NCBI RefSeq assembly: GCF_030209835.1
Contig: NZ_JARVRF010000050.1
Span: forward strand, 1 to 61,001
Source of the DNA: Arthrobacter sp. efr-133-R2A-120
Lineage (GTDB): Bacteria > Actinomycetota > Actinomycetes > Actinomycetales > Micrococcaceae
Length of the DNA: 61,001 bases
Direction of reading: 5' to 3'
The notes beneath the pieces were generated by a model, which was given only the letters and a program-made list of their open reading frames with translations, had not been told where the DNA came from and searched no databases. Each line of letters opens with the position of its first letter. Position 1 is the stretch's first letter. Of this stretch, positions 33,612 through 42,362 are shown piece by piece. A program made the position numbers and the translations under genes.

Positions 33612-33790
33612 GGGGACGATCCTTCCGGGGTGGATTCGTCCAGTTTCCGCCCGAGTAGTTTCGCCTCCATGACCCGCGTATTGCCGGGGTGTAACGAGTT
33701 TGATCGGCACAACAGCCATCCTCCGCGTGCTCGCTCGTTCCTCGCTTAGACGCACGCTTCCGGATAACTGCCGCGCCGATCGCTCAGTCC

Positions 33791-34780
33791 TTACACCCGG
33801 ACCAGCCCCACGGCTTCCGCCACCAGCTCCACGGAACGCAGTCGCTGCTCCGTGCCCGTGCTTTGGTGGGCGACGATCACTTCGTCGGCGTCGGCGTGGC
33901 GGGCAAACTCGTCAAGGTAATCGCGGACTACTTCCGGCGTACCCACTGCCGAGTACTTCACCATCTGCGCGATGTGCTGGCCCTGCGGCGAATCGAGGAT
34001 GAGGTCCGCTTCGGCGTCGGTGAATTCGCGTCCGCCGCCCAGGAAACGGGAGACGCGGTCCCGCTTGACCTCAAGGAAAAGCCGCTGGGCCTCGGCCGCC
34101 GAATCCGCGGCCACGACGTTGACGCCCGCGATCACGTACGGTTCCTGCAGCTGCTCGGACGGCTTGAATTCGCGGCGGTAGACGGCGACGGCGTCCTGCA
34201 GCGCATTGGGTGCGAAGTGCGAGGCGAAGGCGTAGGGCAGGCCGAGCTGCGCCGCCAAATGCGCCCCGAAAAGGGAGGACCCGAGGATGTATAGCGGCAC
34301 GTTGGTGCCCTTGCCTGGCGTCGCTTCGACCCCTTGGATCCGCGTGGGTCCCGTGAGGTAGCCCTGTAGTTCAAGCACGTCCTGGGGGAAGGTGTCCGCG
34401 GCCATGGGATCGCGGCGGAGGGCACGCATCGTGTTCTGGTCGCTGCCCGGCGCCCGTCCGAGGCCGAGGTCGATGCGGCCCGGGTGCAGCGTCTCGAGGG
34501 TGCCGAACTGCTCCGCGATGGTGAGCGGCGAGTGGTTGGGCAGCATGACACCGCCGGCACCGAGCCGGATGGTGCTCGTGTTGGCCGCGATGTGGGCAAT
34601 CAGCACGCTCGTGGCCGAGGAAGCGATCGAGCCCATGTTGTGGTGCTCGGCGTACCAAATCCGGCGGTAGCCGAGCCGTTCGGCCAGTTGCGCCATGGCG
34701 ACGCTCCCGGCGAAACTCTCCGCCGCCGTCTGGCCTTTGCCAATGATTGCCAGGTCGAGGATGGAGAGGGGAACAGTCAC
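33791..34780 (-). CDS. LLM class flavin-dependent oxidoreductase
   Basis: 329 aa, a luciferase-like (bacterial luciferase/F420) TIM-barrel of the YhbW/MsnO8 type: LAERLGYRRIWYAEHHNMGSIAS, RLGAGGVMLPNHSPLTIAEQFGTLETLHPGRIDLGLGRAPGSD. Uses reduced FMN to oxygenate an unknown substrate. GTG start with AAAGG upstream. Stands alone, not part of the large monooxygenase operon at 46-54 kb. Confidence 0.9.
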   Translation of the reverse strand: MTVPLSILDLAIIGKGQTAAESFAGSVAMAQLAERLGYRRIWYAEHHNMGSIASSATSVLIAHIAANTSTIRLGAGGVMLPNHSPLTIAEQFGTLETLHPGRIDLGLGRAPGSDQNTMRALRRDPMAADTFPQDVLELQGYLTGPTRIQGVEATPGKGTNVPLYILGSSLFGAHLAAQLGLPYAFASHFAPNALQDAVAVYRREFKPSEQLQEPYVIAGVNVVAADSAAEAQRLFLEVKRDRVSRFLGGGREFTDAEADLILDSPQGQHIAQMVKYSAVGTPEVVRDYLDEFARHADADEVIVAHQSTGTEQRLRSVELVAEAVGLVRV

Positions 34781-34891
34781 GTGATGCCGGCCTTTCGAAG
34801 GTGGATTCGCTCAAAGGGCCGGTTTCCCGGCCACTCTTGCGACAACGACGGCGGCGCCCGGGTTATTTCTCTCGCTTGCGTGGGTTCCGTC

Positions 34892-35320
34892 TCAGCTCGT
34901 GAAGATGCCTTTGCCTGTCTCCAGGTCGATGGGTAGGGACGAGTGTTCGTGGGCGATCTTCCAGGCGTCGCCCTTCTTCTCAAGGCAAATGGTGAAGCGG
35001 TTGGTCATCGCCCGGAGCCGTTCGCCTGCCGCCGAGATTCCGGTGAAGGTCACGGCCGCATGCCCGAACGCTACCTCCTCCCCTGCGACGGACCGCACAT
35101 CGTTGAATTCGACCTGCACGCGCTGGTCGCCGAGCGAAGAAAACCATTCACCAGCCGTTGACCGCCAAGCCTCGTTTCCTGTGTATTGCCATTGTCCCCA
35201 GGAATCGTAGATGTGGACGTTGTCGTCGTAGAGCGCCGCGAAAGCATCCACGTCTTTCGCATGGACAGCAGCCGCGTAGGAATCCAGCGCCTGTGTAACC
35301 GGGGTTTGCTCGTTGCTCAC
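34892..35320 (-). CDS. SnoaL-like / NTF2-like protein
   Basis: 142 aa of the nuclear transport factor 2 fold (SnoaL_3): YAAAVHAKDVDAFAALYDDNVHIYDSWGQWQYTG and TGISAAGERLRAMTNRFTICLEKKGDAWKIAHEHSSLP. Small-molecule binding or isomerase-like function unknown. The GTG at 35320 is preferred because GAGGAG lies seven bases upstream; the in-frame start five codons earlier lacks an SD. Confidence 0.8.
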   Translation of the reverse strand: MSNEQTPVTQALDSYAAAVHAKDVDAFAALYDDNVHIYDSWGQWQYTGNEAWRSTAGEWFSSLGDQRVQVEFNDVRSVAGEEVAFGHAAVTFTGISAAGERLRAMTNRFTICLEKKGDAWKIAHEHSSLPIDLETGKGIFTS

Positions 35321-35511
35321 GAAAAATCTCCTCACGTGTCGGCGGTTGTGTGTGGGAAGCCTACACCGTGGCTGTTATGTGACCCTTCGGGACCTCGAAT
35401 GAAGCCCGGTTAACCCCTGTATCCCAGCGTTTCAGAGCGCTTTGACCGGTTCCGGACGCTGCCGGATAGTTGCAGCAACGCACACCATCCATCACTTTCG
35501 AAGGGGATTCC

Positions 35512-36495
35512 ATGGCCATTTCACGCCTCAAAACAGGTACCGCGCTGGCACTCGCCGTAACCACGACTCTCGGCCTCGCCGCGTGCTCGGACCCGGGCGC
35601 CTCAGCGGCCGGACCGTCGTCGTCCGCTCCCACCGCCAGCTTGGCCGGCAAAACCTTCAACCTCAGCCCCGAGCAGAACCGCCTCCCTGTCACCAAGGAC
35701 GACGCCGCGGCGGCGCTCGTCCCGGAGGCCGTCAAGGCCGACGGCAAACTCACCGTGGTGACTACGGGCGGTACCGCTCCGCTGAGCTTCTTCGCGACGG
35801 ACAACAAGACCCTCATCGGCAACGAAGTCGATATCGCCTACGCAGTCGGAGAAACGCTGGGCCTGAAGGTTGAAGTCCTTCCCGTGGCTTGGGCCGATTG
35901 GCCCTTGGGTGTTGAATCGGGCAAGTACGAGGCCGTCCTCTCCAACGTCACGGTCACGGAGGCGCGTAAGGAGAAGTTCGACTTCGCGACCTATCGCACG
36001 GACCTCCTGGGCTACTACGCCAAGAGCGACTCCACGATCGGTGAGATCAAGGAAGCCAAGGACGTGGCGGGCAAGCGCATCATCGTGGGCTCGGGCACCA
36101 ACCAAGAGGCGATCCTGTTGCGCTGGGACGCCGAGAACAAGAAGAACGGGCTGAAGCCGGTTGAGTTCCAGTACTACGACGACGACTCCGCTTCCTCGCT
36201 CGCCGTGCAATCCGGCCGCGCGGACCTGACGTTCGGCCCGAACGCTGGAGCGGCGTACAAGGCCGCAAAGGACGGCAAGACCAAGCAGGTGGGAACAGTC
36301 AACGGCGGCTGGCCCCTTAAGGCGGACATTGCCTTCACGACGAAGAAGGGCAACGGGTTGGCCGTTGCGGCACAGGCAGCCCTTAACAAACTGATCCAGA
36401 ACGGCACGTACGGGAAGATCCTGGACCGCTGGGGCCTCTCCTCCGAGGCGATCGCCAAGTCGGAACTGAACCCGCCGGGCTTGCCGAAGAGCTAG
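35512..36495 (+). CDS. ABC transporter substrate-binding lipoprotein (amino-acid type)
   Basis: 327 aa. Lipobox LAAC after a signal sequence, then a disordered Ser/Ala stretch and the SBP_bac_3 domain (KLTVVTTGGTAPLSFFATDNKTLIGNEVDIA). Similar to the lipoprotein at 51137-52135, sharing SDPGASAAG, the SPEQNR segment and WxxWPL-type blocks. It has no permease or ATPase beside it, unlike the paralog, so it may work with the transporter at 52-54 kb. The ATG has AAGGGG upstream; a truncated dehydrogenase gene follows. Confidence 0.9.
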   Translation: MAISRLKTGTALALAVTTTLGLAACSDPGASAAGPSSSAPTASLAGKTFNLSPEQNRLPVTKDDAAAALVPEAVKADGKLTVVTTGGTAPLSFFATDNKTLIGNEVDIAYAVGETLGLKVEVLPVAWADWPLGVESGKYEAVLSNVTVTEARKEKFDFATYRTDLLGYYAKSDSTIGEIKEAKDVAGKRIIVGSGTNQEAILLRWDAENKKNGLKPVEFQYYDDDSASSLAVQSGRADLTFGPNAGAAYKAAKDGKTKQVGTVNGGWPLKADIAFTTKKGNGLAVAAQAALNKLIQNGTYGKILDRWGLSSEAIAKSELNPPGLPKS

Positions 36496-36562
36496 CGCCG
36501 GCTCCCGGGTGTAACTTTCCACGTATCCGGAACCGCGATCCGGACAAGCGAAAGGGAATTCC

Positions 36563-37512
36563 ATGGGCCAGCGCCTTGCCATCCTCGACGACTACCAAGC
36601 GGTCGCCTACGACTACGCGCCGTGGGCCGAGCTCGCCGACGACGGCGTCGATGTCACCGTCTTCACGGAGCCATCGGCTGACGCGGTGGACGCCCTCCGC
36701 GATTTCGACATCATCATGGCCATGCGGGAACGGACCGCTTTCGACGCCGGGTTCCTCCGGCAACTGCCGAAGCTGAAGCTCTTGGTCACCACCGGGATGG
36801 CCAACGCAGCCATCGACTTGCGCGCTGCCGAGGAGCAGGGCATCACTGTCTGTGGGACGGGCGGCTCACCCGCCGGGGCGCCCGAGCTGACGTGGGCCCT
36901 GCTTCTGGCTTTCGCACGAAAGGTGCCGTTCGAGGACCATCGGCTGCGTGGCGGCCACTGGCAATCCACCGTTGGTTTCGAACTGTCAGGAAAGACGCTT
37001 GGTGTGCTCGGACTGGGAAGGATCGGGAGCAAGATCGCCGGCTACGCCAAGGCCTTCGGCATGGAGGTGATTGCCTGGAGTCCGAACCTCACGGAAGAGA
37101 CCGCCGCCGCGGCCGGTGCCCGGAAAGTAAACAAGGAAGCACTCTTCCGGGAAGCCGACGTCGTTTCCGTGCACGTGCGGTTATCGGAACGGTCCCGGGG
37201 GCTCGTCGGGGAGGACGAACTGCGGCTCCTCGGCCCGGAAGGCGTCCTGGTCAACACTTCGCGTGGACCGATTGTGGACGAGTCCGCCCTCCTCCGCGGC
37301 CTCAACGAAGGGTGGCTCGGCGGAGGGCCCTGGACGTGTACGACGTCGAGCCCTTGCCGGCTGGCCACCCCCTGCTCACGGCCCCGCGAACCGTGCTTAC
37401 TCCGCACTTGGGTTATGTCACCTCGCAAAGCTACGCCCATTTCTATGGCGGGGCCTTCGAGGATGTCCGCGCGTGGGTGCGGGGCAATCCGGTGCGGGTG
37501 CTCACTGTTTAG
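36563..37512 (+). pseudogene. D-2-hydroxyacid dehydrogenase family protein, frameshifted
   Basis: Frame from ATG 36563 gives an NAD-dependent 2-hydroxyacid dehydrogenase (RLAILDDYQAVAYDYAPW; GLGRIGSKIAGYAKAFGM; VNTSRGPIVDE) up to LNEGWLGG. At about 37324-37329 (GGCGGAGGGCCCTGG) one base appears to be missing, and the rest of the domain, including ALDVYDVEPLPAGHPLL and the catalytic TPHLGYVT, continues in the next frame to a stop at 37512. The repaired protein would be about 316 aa. It is either a recent pseudogene or a sequence error in a G/C run. Without repair, a junk tail follows to 37579. Confidence 0.8.
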
Positions 37513-37538
37513 GGCATCGATTGGGGTTGAATGGTCGG

Positions 37539-37973
37539 GTGCCTGCAAAATTCTCGCTGCGTCCCGCCCTGCCTTCTGACGCCGGTTGGATCGCGGAACT
37601 GCGCGCCGTCGTCATGCGTCCTGATTTGGAGCGGCTTGGGCGTTGGGACCCGGTCCGGGTTCGGGAGCGTTTCTTGAATGCGTTCCAGTCGGAACACACC
37701 TTCGTCGTTGCCGTCGAAGGGCAAGCTGCCGGTGTCATCGCCGTCCGCCCGGAGCCCGATGCGCTGTGGATCGAACACTTCTACATCGCCCCTGGATTCC
37801 AGGGGCAAGGGCTTGGGGCCAGCGTGCTTCGGCGTGTCATGGGCGAGTCCAAGGACCACCGGCCGTTCCGGCTCAACGTGCTCCAAGGCAGCCCGGCCCG
37901 ACGCCTCTACGAACGCCACGGCTTTGTCCTGGAGACCGAGGATCCGGTGGACGTGTTCATGGTCGCAGGCTGA
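37539..37973 (+). CDS. GNAT family N-acetyltransferase
   Basis: 144 aa with the GNAT acetyl-CoA site APGFQGQGLGASVLRRVM and C-terminal LNVLQGSPARRLYERHGF, a small-substrate acetyltransferase of unknown target. GTG 37539 is assumed as start (TTG 37521 possible); no strong SD. Follows the broken dehydrogenase and ends four bases before a convergent acetyltransferase. Confidence 0.82.
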   Translation: MPAKFSLRPALPSDAGWIAELRAVVMRPDLERLGRWDPVRVRERFLNAFQSEHTFVVAVEGQAAGVIAVRPEPDALWIEHFYIAPGFQGQGLGASVLRRVMGESKDHRPFRLNVLQGSPARRLYERHGFVLETEDPVDVFMVAG

Positions 37974-37976
37974 CCT

Positions 37977-38519
37977 TCAGTCGTGAAGGACCACTTGGTA
38001 GAGGTTGTGGTCTTGCCATTTTCCGGCGATCTGCAGGTATCGCGGTGCCATACCAATCTTCTGGAATCCGGCCTTTAGCAGCACCCGCTGCGAGGCAGAG
38101 TTGTGGAGAAGAGTGCTCGCCTCGATGCGGTGCAGTCCGAGTTCGTCGCGCGCCATTTCGACTACCGCCTGGACCGTAGCGGACGCCAGCCCGCGGCCTG
38201 CGTACTCGCTGTCCACCCAGTAACCGAGCCCCGCGCTCTGGAAGGGCCCACGGACGATTCCTGCCACGTTGAATCGACCGATGAGTCGATCGCCGTCGAA
38301 CAGGCCGAGCGGATGCGCTTCCCCGGCTTCATGCGCGACGAGGCGGTTCGCAATGTCGGCGGACTGCCAGGTCTCGGTGTAGTACTCCTCGGGCCGTAGC
38401 GGCTCCCACGGTGAAAGGTAGGCACGGTTGCGCACATATGCGGCCGCAAGCGCCGCCGCATCACTGACGCGCAGTACACGCATGCTGACGCTCTCACTGA
38501 GTTGGCGCGGTTCAATCAT
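37977..38519 (-). CDS. GNAT family N-acetyltransferase (RimJ/RimL type)
   Basis: 180 aa, RimJ/RimL-like: RNRAYLSPWEP near residue 33, then IVRGPFQSAGLGYWVDSEYAGRGLASATVQAVVEMARDELGLHRIEASTLLHNSASQRVLLKAGFQKIGMAP. Probably acetylates a protein N-terminus or a small molecule; target unknown. Confidence 0.88.
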   Translation of the reverse strand: MIEPRQLSESVSMRVLRVSDAAALAAAYVRNRAYLSPWEPLRPEEYYTETWQSADIANRLVAHEAGEAHPLGLFDGDRLIGRFNVAGIVRGPFQSAGLGYWVDSEYAGRGLASATVQAVVEMARDELGLHRIEASTLLHNSASQRVLLKAGFQKIGMAPRYLQIAGKWQDHNLYQVVLHD

Positions 38520-38591
38520 CGGTCAACATTAGACCAGCAGTAGCCGAAACATCACGAATGGCCGCCTCAACACCGAGCTTGTCGTGCACTG

Positions 38592-39143
38592 CTAACGGAT
38601 CCGTGTCCCACTCAGTGACATCGCAGTTCGCCGAGCGCGTTCCAAGCGCGCGCAGAAGTCTGCCGGCACTTGAACTGGTAATTCATTGATCGGGAACCAG
38701 CGGACGTCATCGCTTTCTTCACTCACGGCGATTTCCACATCCGGGTTTGCTGTCGCGGCGAACCCCACATCCCAATGGGCGGTACATGAGAATCCCCCAT
38801 GCAGATCGTGTCGGTCAAGATCCACGATTGCTGGAGAAAGCAGGACCAGGTCATCAATTCCGGACTCCTCGCGGGCCTCCCTCTGGGCAGCTTCCGCCAC
38901 CGACGCGTCCTCCGACTCGACGTGGCCGCCGAACTGCACCCAGAACCGCCCCTTGCGATGGAAACACAGCAGGACACGATCGAATTCAGGCGAAAACACG
39001 AAGCAGGACCCGGTGACATGCTCCGGCCCACCATTTCGACGAAACGCGGCGTCCCCCGCCACATCCAGGAACTGCAGATAAGCGTCTCGCGATCCCGATT
39101 CAGGAAGTGCCCTGAGGCTGGTGAGCAGATTGGCAAGAGGCAT
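38592..39143 (-). CDS. NUDIX hydrolase
   Basis: 183 aa from ATG 39143 (a GTG at 39161 is possible). Complete Nudix box GGHVESEDASVAEAAQREAREESGID, preceded by RKGRFWVQF. Likely hydrolyses a nucleotide-linked diphosphate. It starts the accessory stretch of smaller, less GC-rich genes. Confidence 0.85.
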   Translation of the reverse strand: MPLANLLTSLRALPESGSRDAYLQFLDVAGDAAFRRNGGPEHVTGSCFVFSPEFDRVLLCFHRKGRFWVQFGGHVESEDASVAEAAQREAREESGIDDLVLLSPAIVDLDRHDLHGGFSCTAHWDVGFAATANPDVEIAVSEESDDVRWFPINELPVQVPADFCARLERARRTAMSLSGTRIR

Positions 39144-39269
39144 CCTGCCATCTTGCCGCACGGGGCAACGAACAACTAAATGCCACGACGAGCGGTGTGA
39201 TTCCTCGGATACATGTCACCCTTGGTGCCCGTTAGCCGATCCCCTTGGGGACGGAGCTAGCATCGAGTA

Positions 39270-40028
39270 ATGGATGCCGAGCAGATACTCGAAGGTGGCA
39301 ATGTCAGCGGTGGCGTCGTACGCATTGGATCGACGGTACGCAAGTCGTGGATGGACTCGACCCCGAGCGTCTTCGAGTTCATGACAGCAGTTAGGAAAGC
39401 TGGCGTCGACGTGCCAGCGGTCCTAGGCCAGGATGAGCACGGCCGACAAATCACCGAGTTCATTCCGGGGCGACTCGGGCTCGGGTCAGAACCACTCACG
39501 CATTCGGAACTTCACCGTGTCGGAGCGATGGTGCGCGCGATCCACGACGCGAGCGAGTCATTCGTTCCACCGCGTGACGCGCGGTGGAACGTAGCGATCC
39601 CATCACCGGGCGAAGAGTTGATCTGCCATAACGACCTGGCCCCATGGAATCTCATCATCGGTGATCGTTGGACGTTTATCGATTGGGACGCTGCCGCACC
39701 CAGCACACGACTGTGGGATCTGGCCTACGCCGCACAAGCATTCACGCTCTCGGACACGAACCAGACGCCAAAGGAAGCCGCGCAGAATTTGACGGCCTTC
39801 ATTGGTGGGTACGATGCCGATCGACGTATGCGCAGACAACTTCCAGAAGCGATGTCTCAGCGCGCCGCGGCGATGTATCACCTCCTAAAGTCTTCCCATG
39901 ACTCGGGGCATGAGCCGTGGGGTTCGATGTATGTCGAAGGCCATGGGGACCACTGGCGGGCGGCAACCCTATACGCAGAGCGTCATCGGGATCTTTGGTC
40001 GAAAGCGCTTCTCGCATCCCCACCCTGA
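39270..40028 (+). CDS. Phosphotransferase (aminoglycoside phosphotransferase/choline kinase family)
   Basis: 252 aa with the APH catalytic motif ICHNDLAPWNLI and the metal-binding FIDWDAAAPSTRLWDLAY. The short N-lobe has VRKSWMD-type ATP contacts. Could phosphorylate an antibiotic or a small metabolite; no resistance context. TAGCAT six bases before the ATG, no SD: probably leaderless. Confidence 0.82.
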   Translation: MDAEQILEGGNVSGGVVRIGSTVRKSWMDSTPSVFEFMTAVRKAGVDVPAVLGQDEHGRQITEFIPGRLGLGSEPLTHSELHRVGAMVRAIHDASESFVPPRDARWNVAIPSPGEELICHNDLAPWNLIIGDRWTFIDWDAAAPSTRLWDLAYAAQAFTLSDTNQTPKEAAQNLTAFIGGYDADRRMRRQLPEAMSQRAAAMYHLLKSSHDSGHEPWGSMYVEGHGDHWRAATLYAERHRDLWSKALLASPP

Positions 40029-40039
40029 GGGATCCTTCA

Positions 40040-40056
40040 ACGTGCATGATGCACGT
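40040..40056. repeat. Perfect 17-bp palindrome
   Basis: ACGTGCAT-G-ATGCACGT, just after the phosphotransferase stop. Could be an operator or a weak terminator. Nothing else is recognised in 40057-40165. Confidence 0.45.
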
Positions 40057-40179
40057 CGACTGGTGTGAGCCGAGCGGAACGCAATAGGCCACCACTTACA
40101 GTTTGCGAGACTCGGCAGCGTGCATAGAGACTTTAGGGATTGCCGTCTAGAATCTTCGCTTCCTGGTTAGGCTCGCGGA

Positions 40180-40600
40180 ATGAAGCTCCGGGGGCTACTT
40201 CTGGTCGTCTTTGGGGTGCTGGCCGTTGTCCTGGCCGTGGCTGTGTTTATGCGTGGGGGTGTCAGCACCATCTGCCCCGCGGTCGGACACGCACACACAG
40301 GCGCTGCGGAGTTGGTCTTTGCACACGATCCAGCGTCGGTTTCGGCATGTTTCGGGGAGGGCTGCACTCCGGCCCCGGTAACCAGGAACCTGGACGGCAG
40401 ATGGCCGGTGCCCCAGTCTGCGCCTTACCTGATGCCGCCCGTCAGTGTCACCTCCATCTTTGTAGACACGGTGAACTCCTCGGGTGTCCGTGTTGCCCGC
40501 GTGCTGCCGATAGGAAACAGAGCCGACCGGGGAGCACCCTGACGGCCCCGAATGCGGCGGGCCCGTGCGGTTCAGGCCAGTACAGGTGCCGTCCGGGTGA
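40180..40600 (+). pseudogene. Membrane-anchored hypothetical protein, probable frameshift near its C-terminus
   Basis: From ATG 40180, a leaderless start (TAGGCT six bases upstream), 40 residues with one transmembrane helix (LRGLLLVVFGVLAVVLAVAVF) and a Cys-rich exposed part (STICPAVG; SACFGEGCTPAPV). The first frame ends at TGA 40542. Around 40513 (ATAG|GAAACAG) one extra base would shift it; the next frame then reads ETEPTGEHPDGPECGGPVRF to a stop at 40598-40600 with actinobacterial codon use, giving about 139 aa. The ECGGP ending resembles related actinobacterial membrane proteins. If the reading is correct the gene is damaged; if not, a 120-aa protein is encoded. Confidence 0.55.
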
Positions 40601-40688
40601 AAACTAATGGCCCCACCGTGAGTGCTTCGTGATCCTGACCCCGGCGTGGGCGTCCGTATGCCGTGCGGGCGTGGAAGGCCCCTCGGCG

Positions 40689-40982
40689 CTAGTCCTGCAC
40701 TGGGGCGAAGTCTTCGGGGTGCGCGTCCCGTCGTGCAATGAAAAGGTCTTCGATGAACTGATCGTCGGGGACGAGGTTGTCGTAAGCAAGGTCCAAGGCA
40801 TCTATTTCCTCATCAGTCCCGGAGCCCATTGATTTTGCCTCGGTGATTAACAGCCCAACTTCCGGCGCTCCAAGAAAATCGAGACCTCTGGATTCATGCT
40901 GTGAGGGTGGGGGCGATTGGCTGCCGATGATGACTCGCCTCGTGATGCCAGCATCGGCCGTCTTCGCTCCCAGCGCCGGCAA
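40689..40982 (-). CDS. Acidic hypothetical protein, possibly N-terminally degraded
   Basis: 97 aa from a TTG start. From residue 33 it reads like a genuine small protein: GLDFLGAPEVGLLITEAKSMGSGTDEEIDALDLAYDNL, ending ARRDAHPEDFAPVQD. The first 30 residues look non-coding and no SD is seen, so the true start is probably lost or shifted. Family not recognised. Confidence 0.45.
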   Translation of the reverse strand: MPALGAKTADAGITRRVIIGSQSPPPSQHESRGLDFLGAPEVGLLITEAKSMGSGTDEEIDALDLAYDNLVPDDQFIEDLFIARRDAHPEDFAPVQD

Positions 40983-41061
40983 CCGGGGTCGGGCTGCAGA
41001 GGTGCGGCCACAGGGGTTTAGTGTTTGTGCAGATTGATGTTGCTATTCCCATGGAGGACCA

Positions 41062-41409
41062 ATGAGCGAGTTACTTTTCACATCCGAGGAACTGCCAGAG
41101 GGATTCTCATACCCTCGAGGACTCCGTCGGCTGGCGGAACTGGAACTCTTCGAGCTGGAACCGTGGTGGATACTGACAGGCGATCATTTGCGTGACTTGC
41201 AAGAGGGGATCCGCAAGCGCTACGGAGAGCGGCATTTGGTGCTGTTCGCAAAACGTCAGGACAACGATGACTGCGTCTGCTTTGACTTGGACACAGGAAA
41301 AGTGGCCCTGGTGCACGACTGGGCGTCTCCGGGGTGGGAAGCCAAGGGCGAATTCCCTGATTTCAACAGCTGGCTGCACGCCGCTGTTGATGACCTAATT
41401 GAGTTCTAG
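41062..41409 (+). CDS. SMI1/KNR4 (SUKH) family protein
   Basis: 115 aa. Pattern of small SUKH proteins: FSYPRGLRRLAELELFELEPWWILTGDHLRDL, then LVLFAKRQDNDDCVCFDLDTGKVALVHDWASPGWE and a C-terminal WLHAAVDDLIEF. In bacteria SUKH proteins are often immunity proteins for polymorphic toxins. GGAGG is well placed before the ATG. It is followed after 16 nt by an RNA 2'-phosphotransferase gene on the same strand. Confidence 0.75.
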   Translation: MSELLFTSEELPEGFSYPRGLRRLAELELFELEPWWILTGDHLRDLQEGIRKRYGERHLVLFAKRQDNDDCVCFDLDTGKVALVHDWASPGWEAKGEFPDFNSWLHAAVDDLIEF

Positions 41410-41425
41410 CTGACGGAGGAGTCAT

Positions 41426-42010
41426 TTGGATTCTGAAGATGCCGCCAGAGCACGTGTGCTTGGTCTGACAAGACTGAGCAAGGCTGTCTCACGGGCGCTC
41501 CGACACGAGCCATGGTTGTTCGAACTTGAACTCGACGAACACGGTTGGACGCCTGTAGACGCCTTGGTGGATGCCCTGCGCAAGGAGTCTCCGGAGTGGC
41601 TCGACTTAGACCTATCCGACTTGCAGATGATGATTAATTCCGCGGCAAAACCTCGTCACGAGATTCGGGGCCAATTAATTCGTGCATTGTATGGACACAG
41701 CACGCCGGGAGCCTTTGCGGTGGTCGCCGCTATCCCGCCAGCCGAACTCTTCCACGGAACATCCCCGGAAAGTATCAGGTCCATCTTCACTGTTGGCCTC
41801 CTGCCGATGAAGAGACAATATGTGCACATGTCAGCGGATGCCGATACCGCAGTGCTTGTCGGAAGCCGTAAAAGCGAACAACCGGTGATTCTGACCATCG
41901 ATACGGTTGCCGCTCTCGCTGCGGATACGACCTTCTACCGAGGAAGCAACATGGTTTGGCTTGCCAGCCACGTTCCTGCGGAATTCATTCGAATATCTCG
42001 GATGGACTGA
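41426..42010 (+). CDS. kptA: RNA 2'-phosphotransferase (KptA/Tpt1 family)
   Basis: 194 aa. N-terminal winged helix (LTRLSKAVSRALRHEP; LELDEHGWTPVDALVDAL) with the catalytic Arg-His, then the ADP-ribosyltransferase-like fold: RHEIRGQLIRALYGHS, ELFHGTSPESIRSIF, YVHMSADADTAVLVGSRK. The family removes a 2'-phosphate from RNA using NAD+, forming ADP-ribose 1'',2''-cyclic phosphate; its role in bacteria without tRNA splicing is unclear. TTG start with GGAGGA five bases upstream. Coupled to the SUKH gene. Confidence 0.88.
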   Translation: MDSEDAARARVLGLTRLSKAVSRALRHEPWLFELELDEHGWTPVDALVDALRKESPEWLDLDLSDLQMMINSAAKPRHEIRGQLIRALYGHSTPGAFAVVAAIPPAELFHGTSPESIRSIFTVGLLPMKRQYVHMSADADTAVLVGSRKSEQPVILTIDTVAALAADTTFYRGSNMVWLASHVPAEFIRISRMD

Positions 42011-42072
42011 AGTGCGTTAACCGGCCGCAAAGCCAAAAGGCTCGCGACGCCCGGTCTGCGAGACGCAGATCC

Positions 42073-42297
42073 TTGGTTGTTCTTTGCGGATTTACTGCGG
42101 CACTGTTCTGGTGGATTGGGATAGTCGGAGTGGTGACCACCGGAGGCGGCGCTCAGGACTTCCTAGCCATCTCCGTCCTTGCAACCATCGGAACGGTCCT
42201 AGCCGCCCGAGCTAAAGCCCGAGCTCCAGGAAAAACCGCCTCACAGAGCGCGTCGGCCAACCTGCAGTCAGTTGGCACGCCATGTAAGCCCAATTGA
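42073..42297 (+). CDS. Possible small two-helix membrane protein
   Basis: About 74 aa from a TTG at 42073. Two hydrophobic stretches (VVLCGFTAALFWWIGIVGVVTT and FLAISVLATIGTVLAARA) and a polar tail. No SD and no family match, so this may also be a fragment. It is the only candidate in 42011-42362. Confidence 0.4.
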   Translation: MVVLCGFTAALFWWIGIVGVVTTGGGAQDFLAISVLATIGTVLAARAKARAPGKTASQSASANLQSVGTPCKPN

Positions 42298-42362
42298 GGA
42301 ACTTTATGCGGTCACTTTCTGGCCAGCTGCTTTTACCGTGCTCTGGTAACGGAAAGACGGAT

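Noticed and set aside
37263..37538. N-terminal extension of the GNAT gene into the dehydrogenase
   Set aside because: It reads the dehydrogenase gene in a third frame; the acetyltransferase fold starts after 37539.
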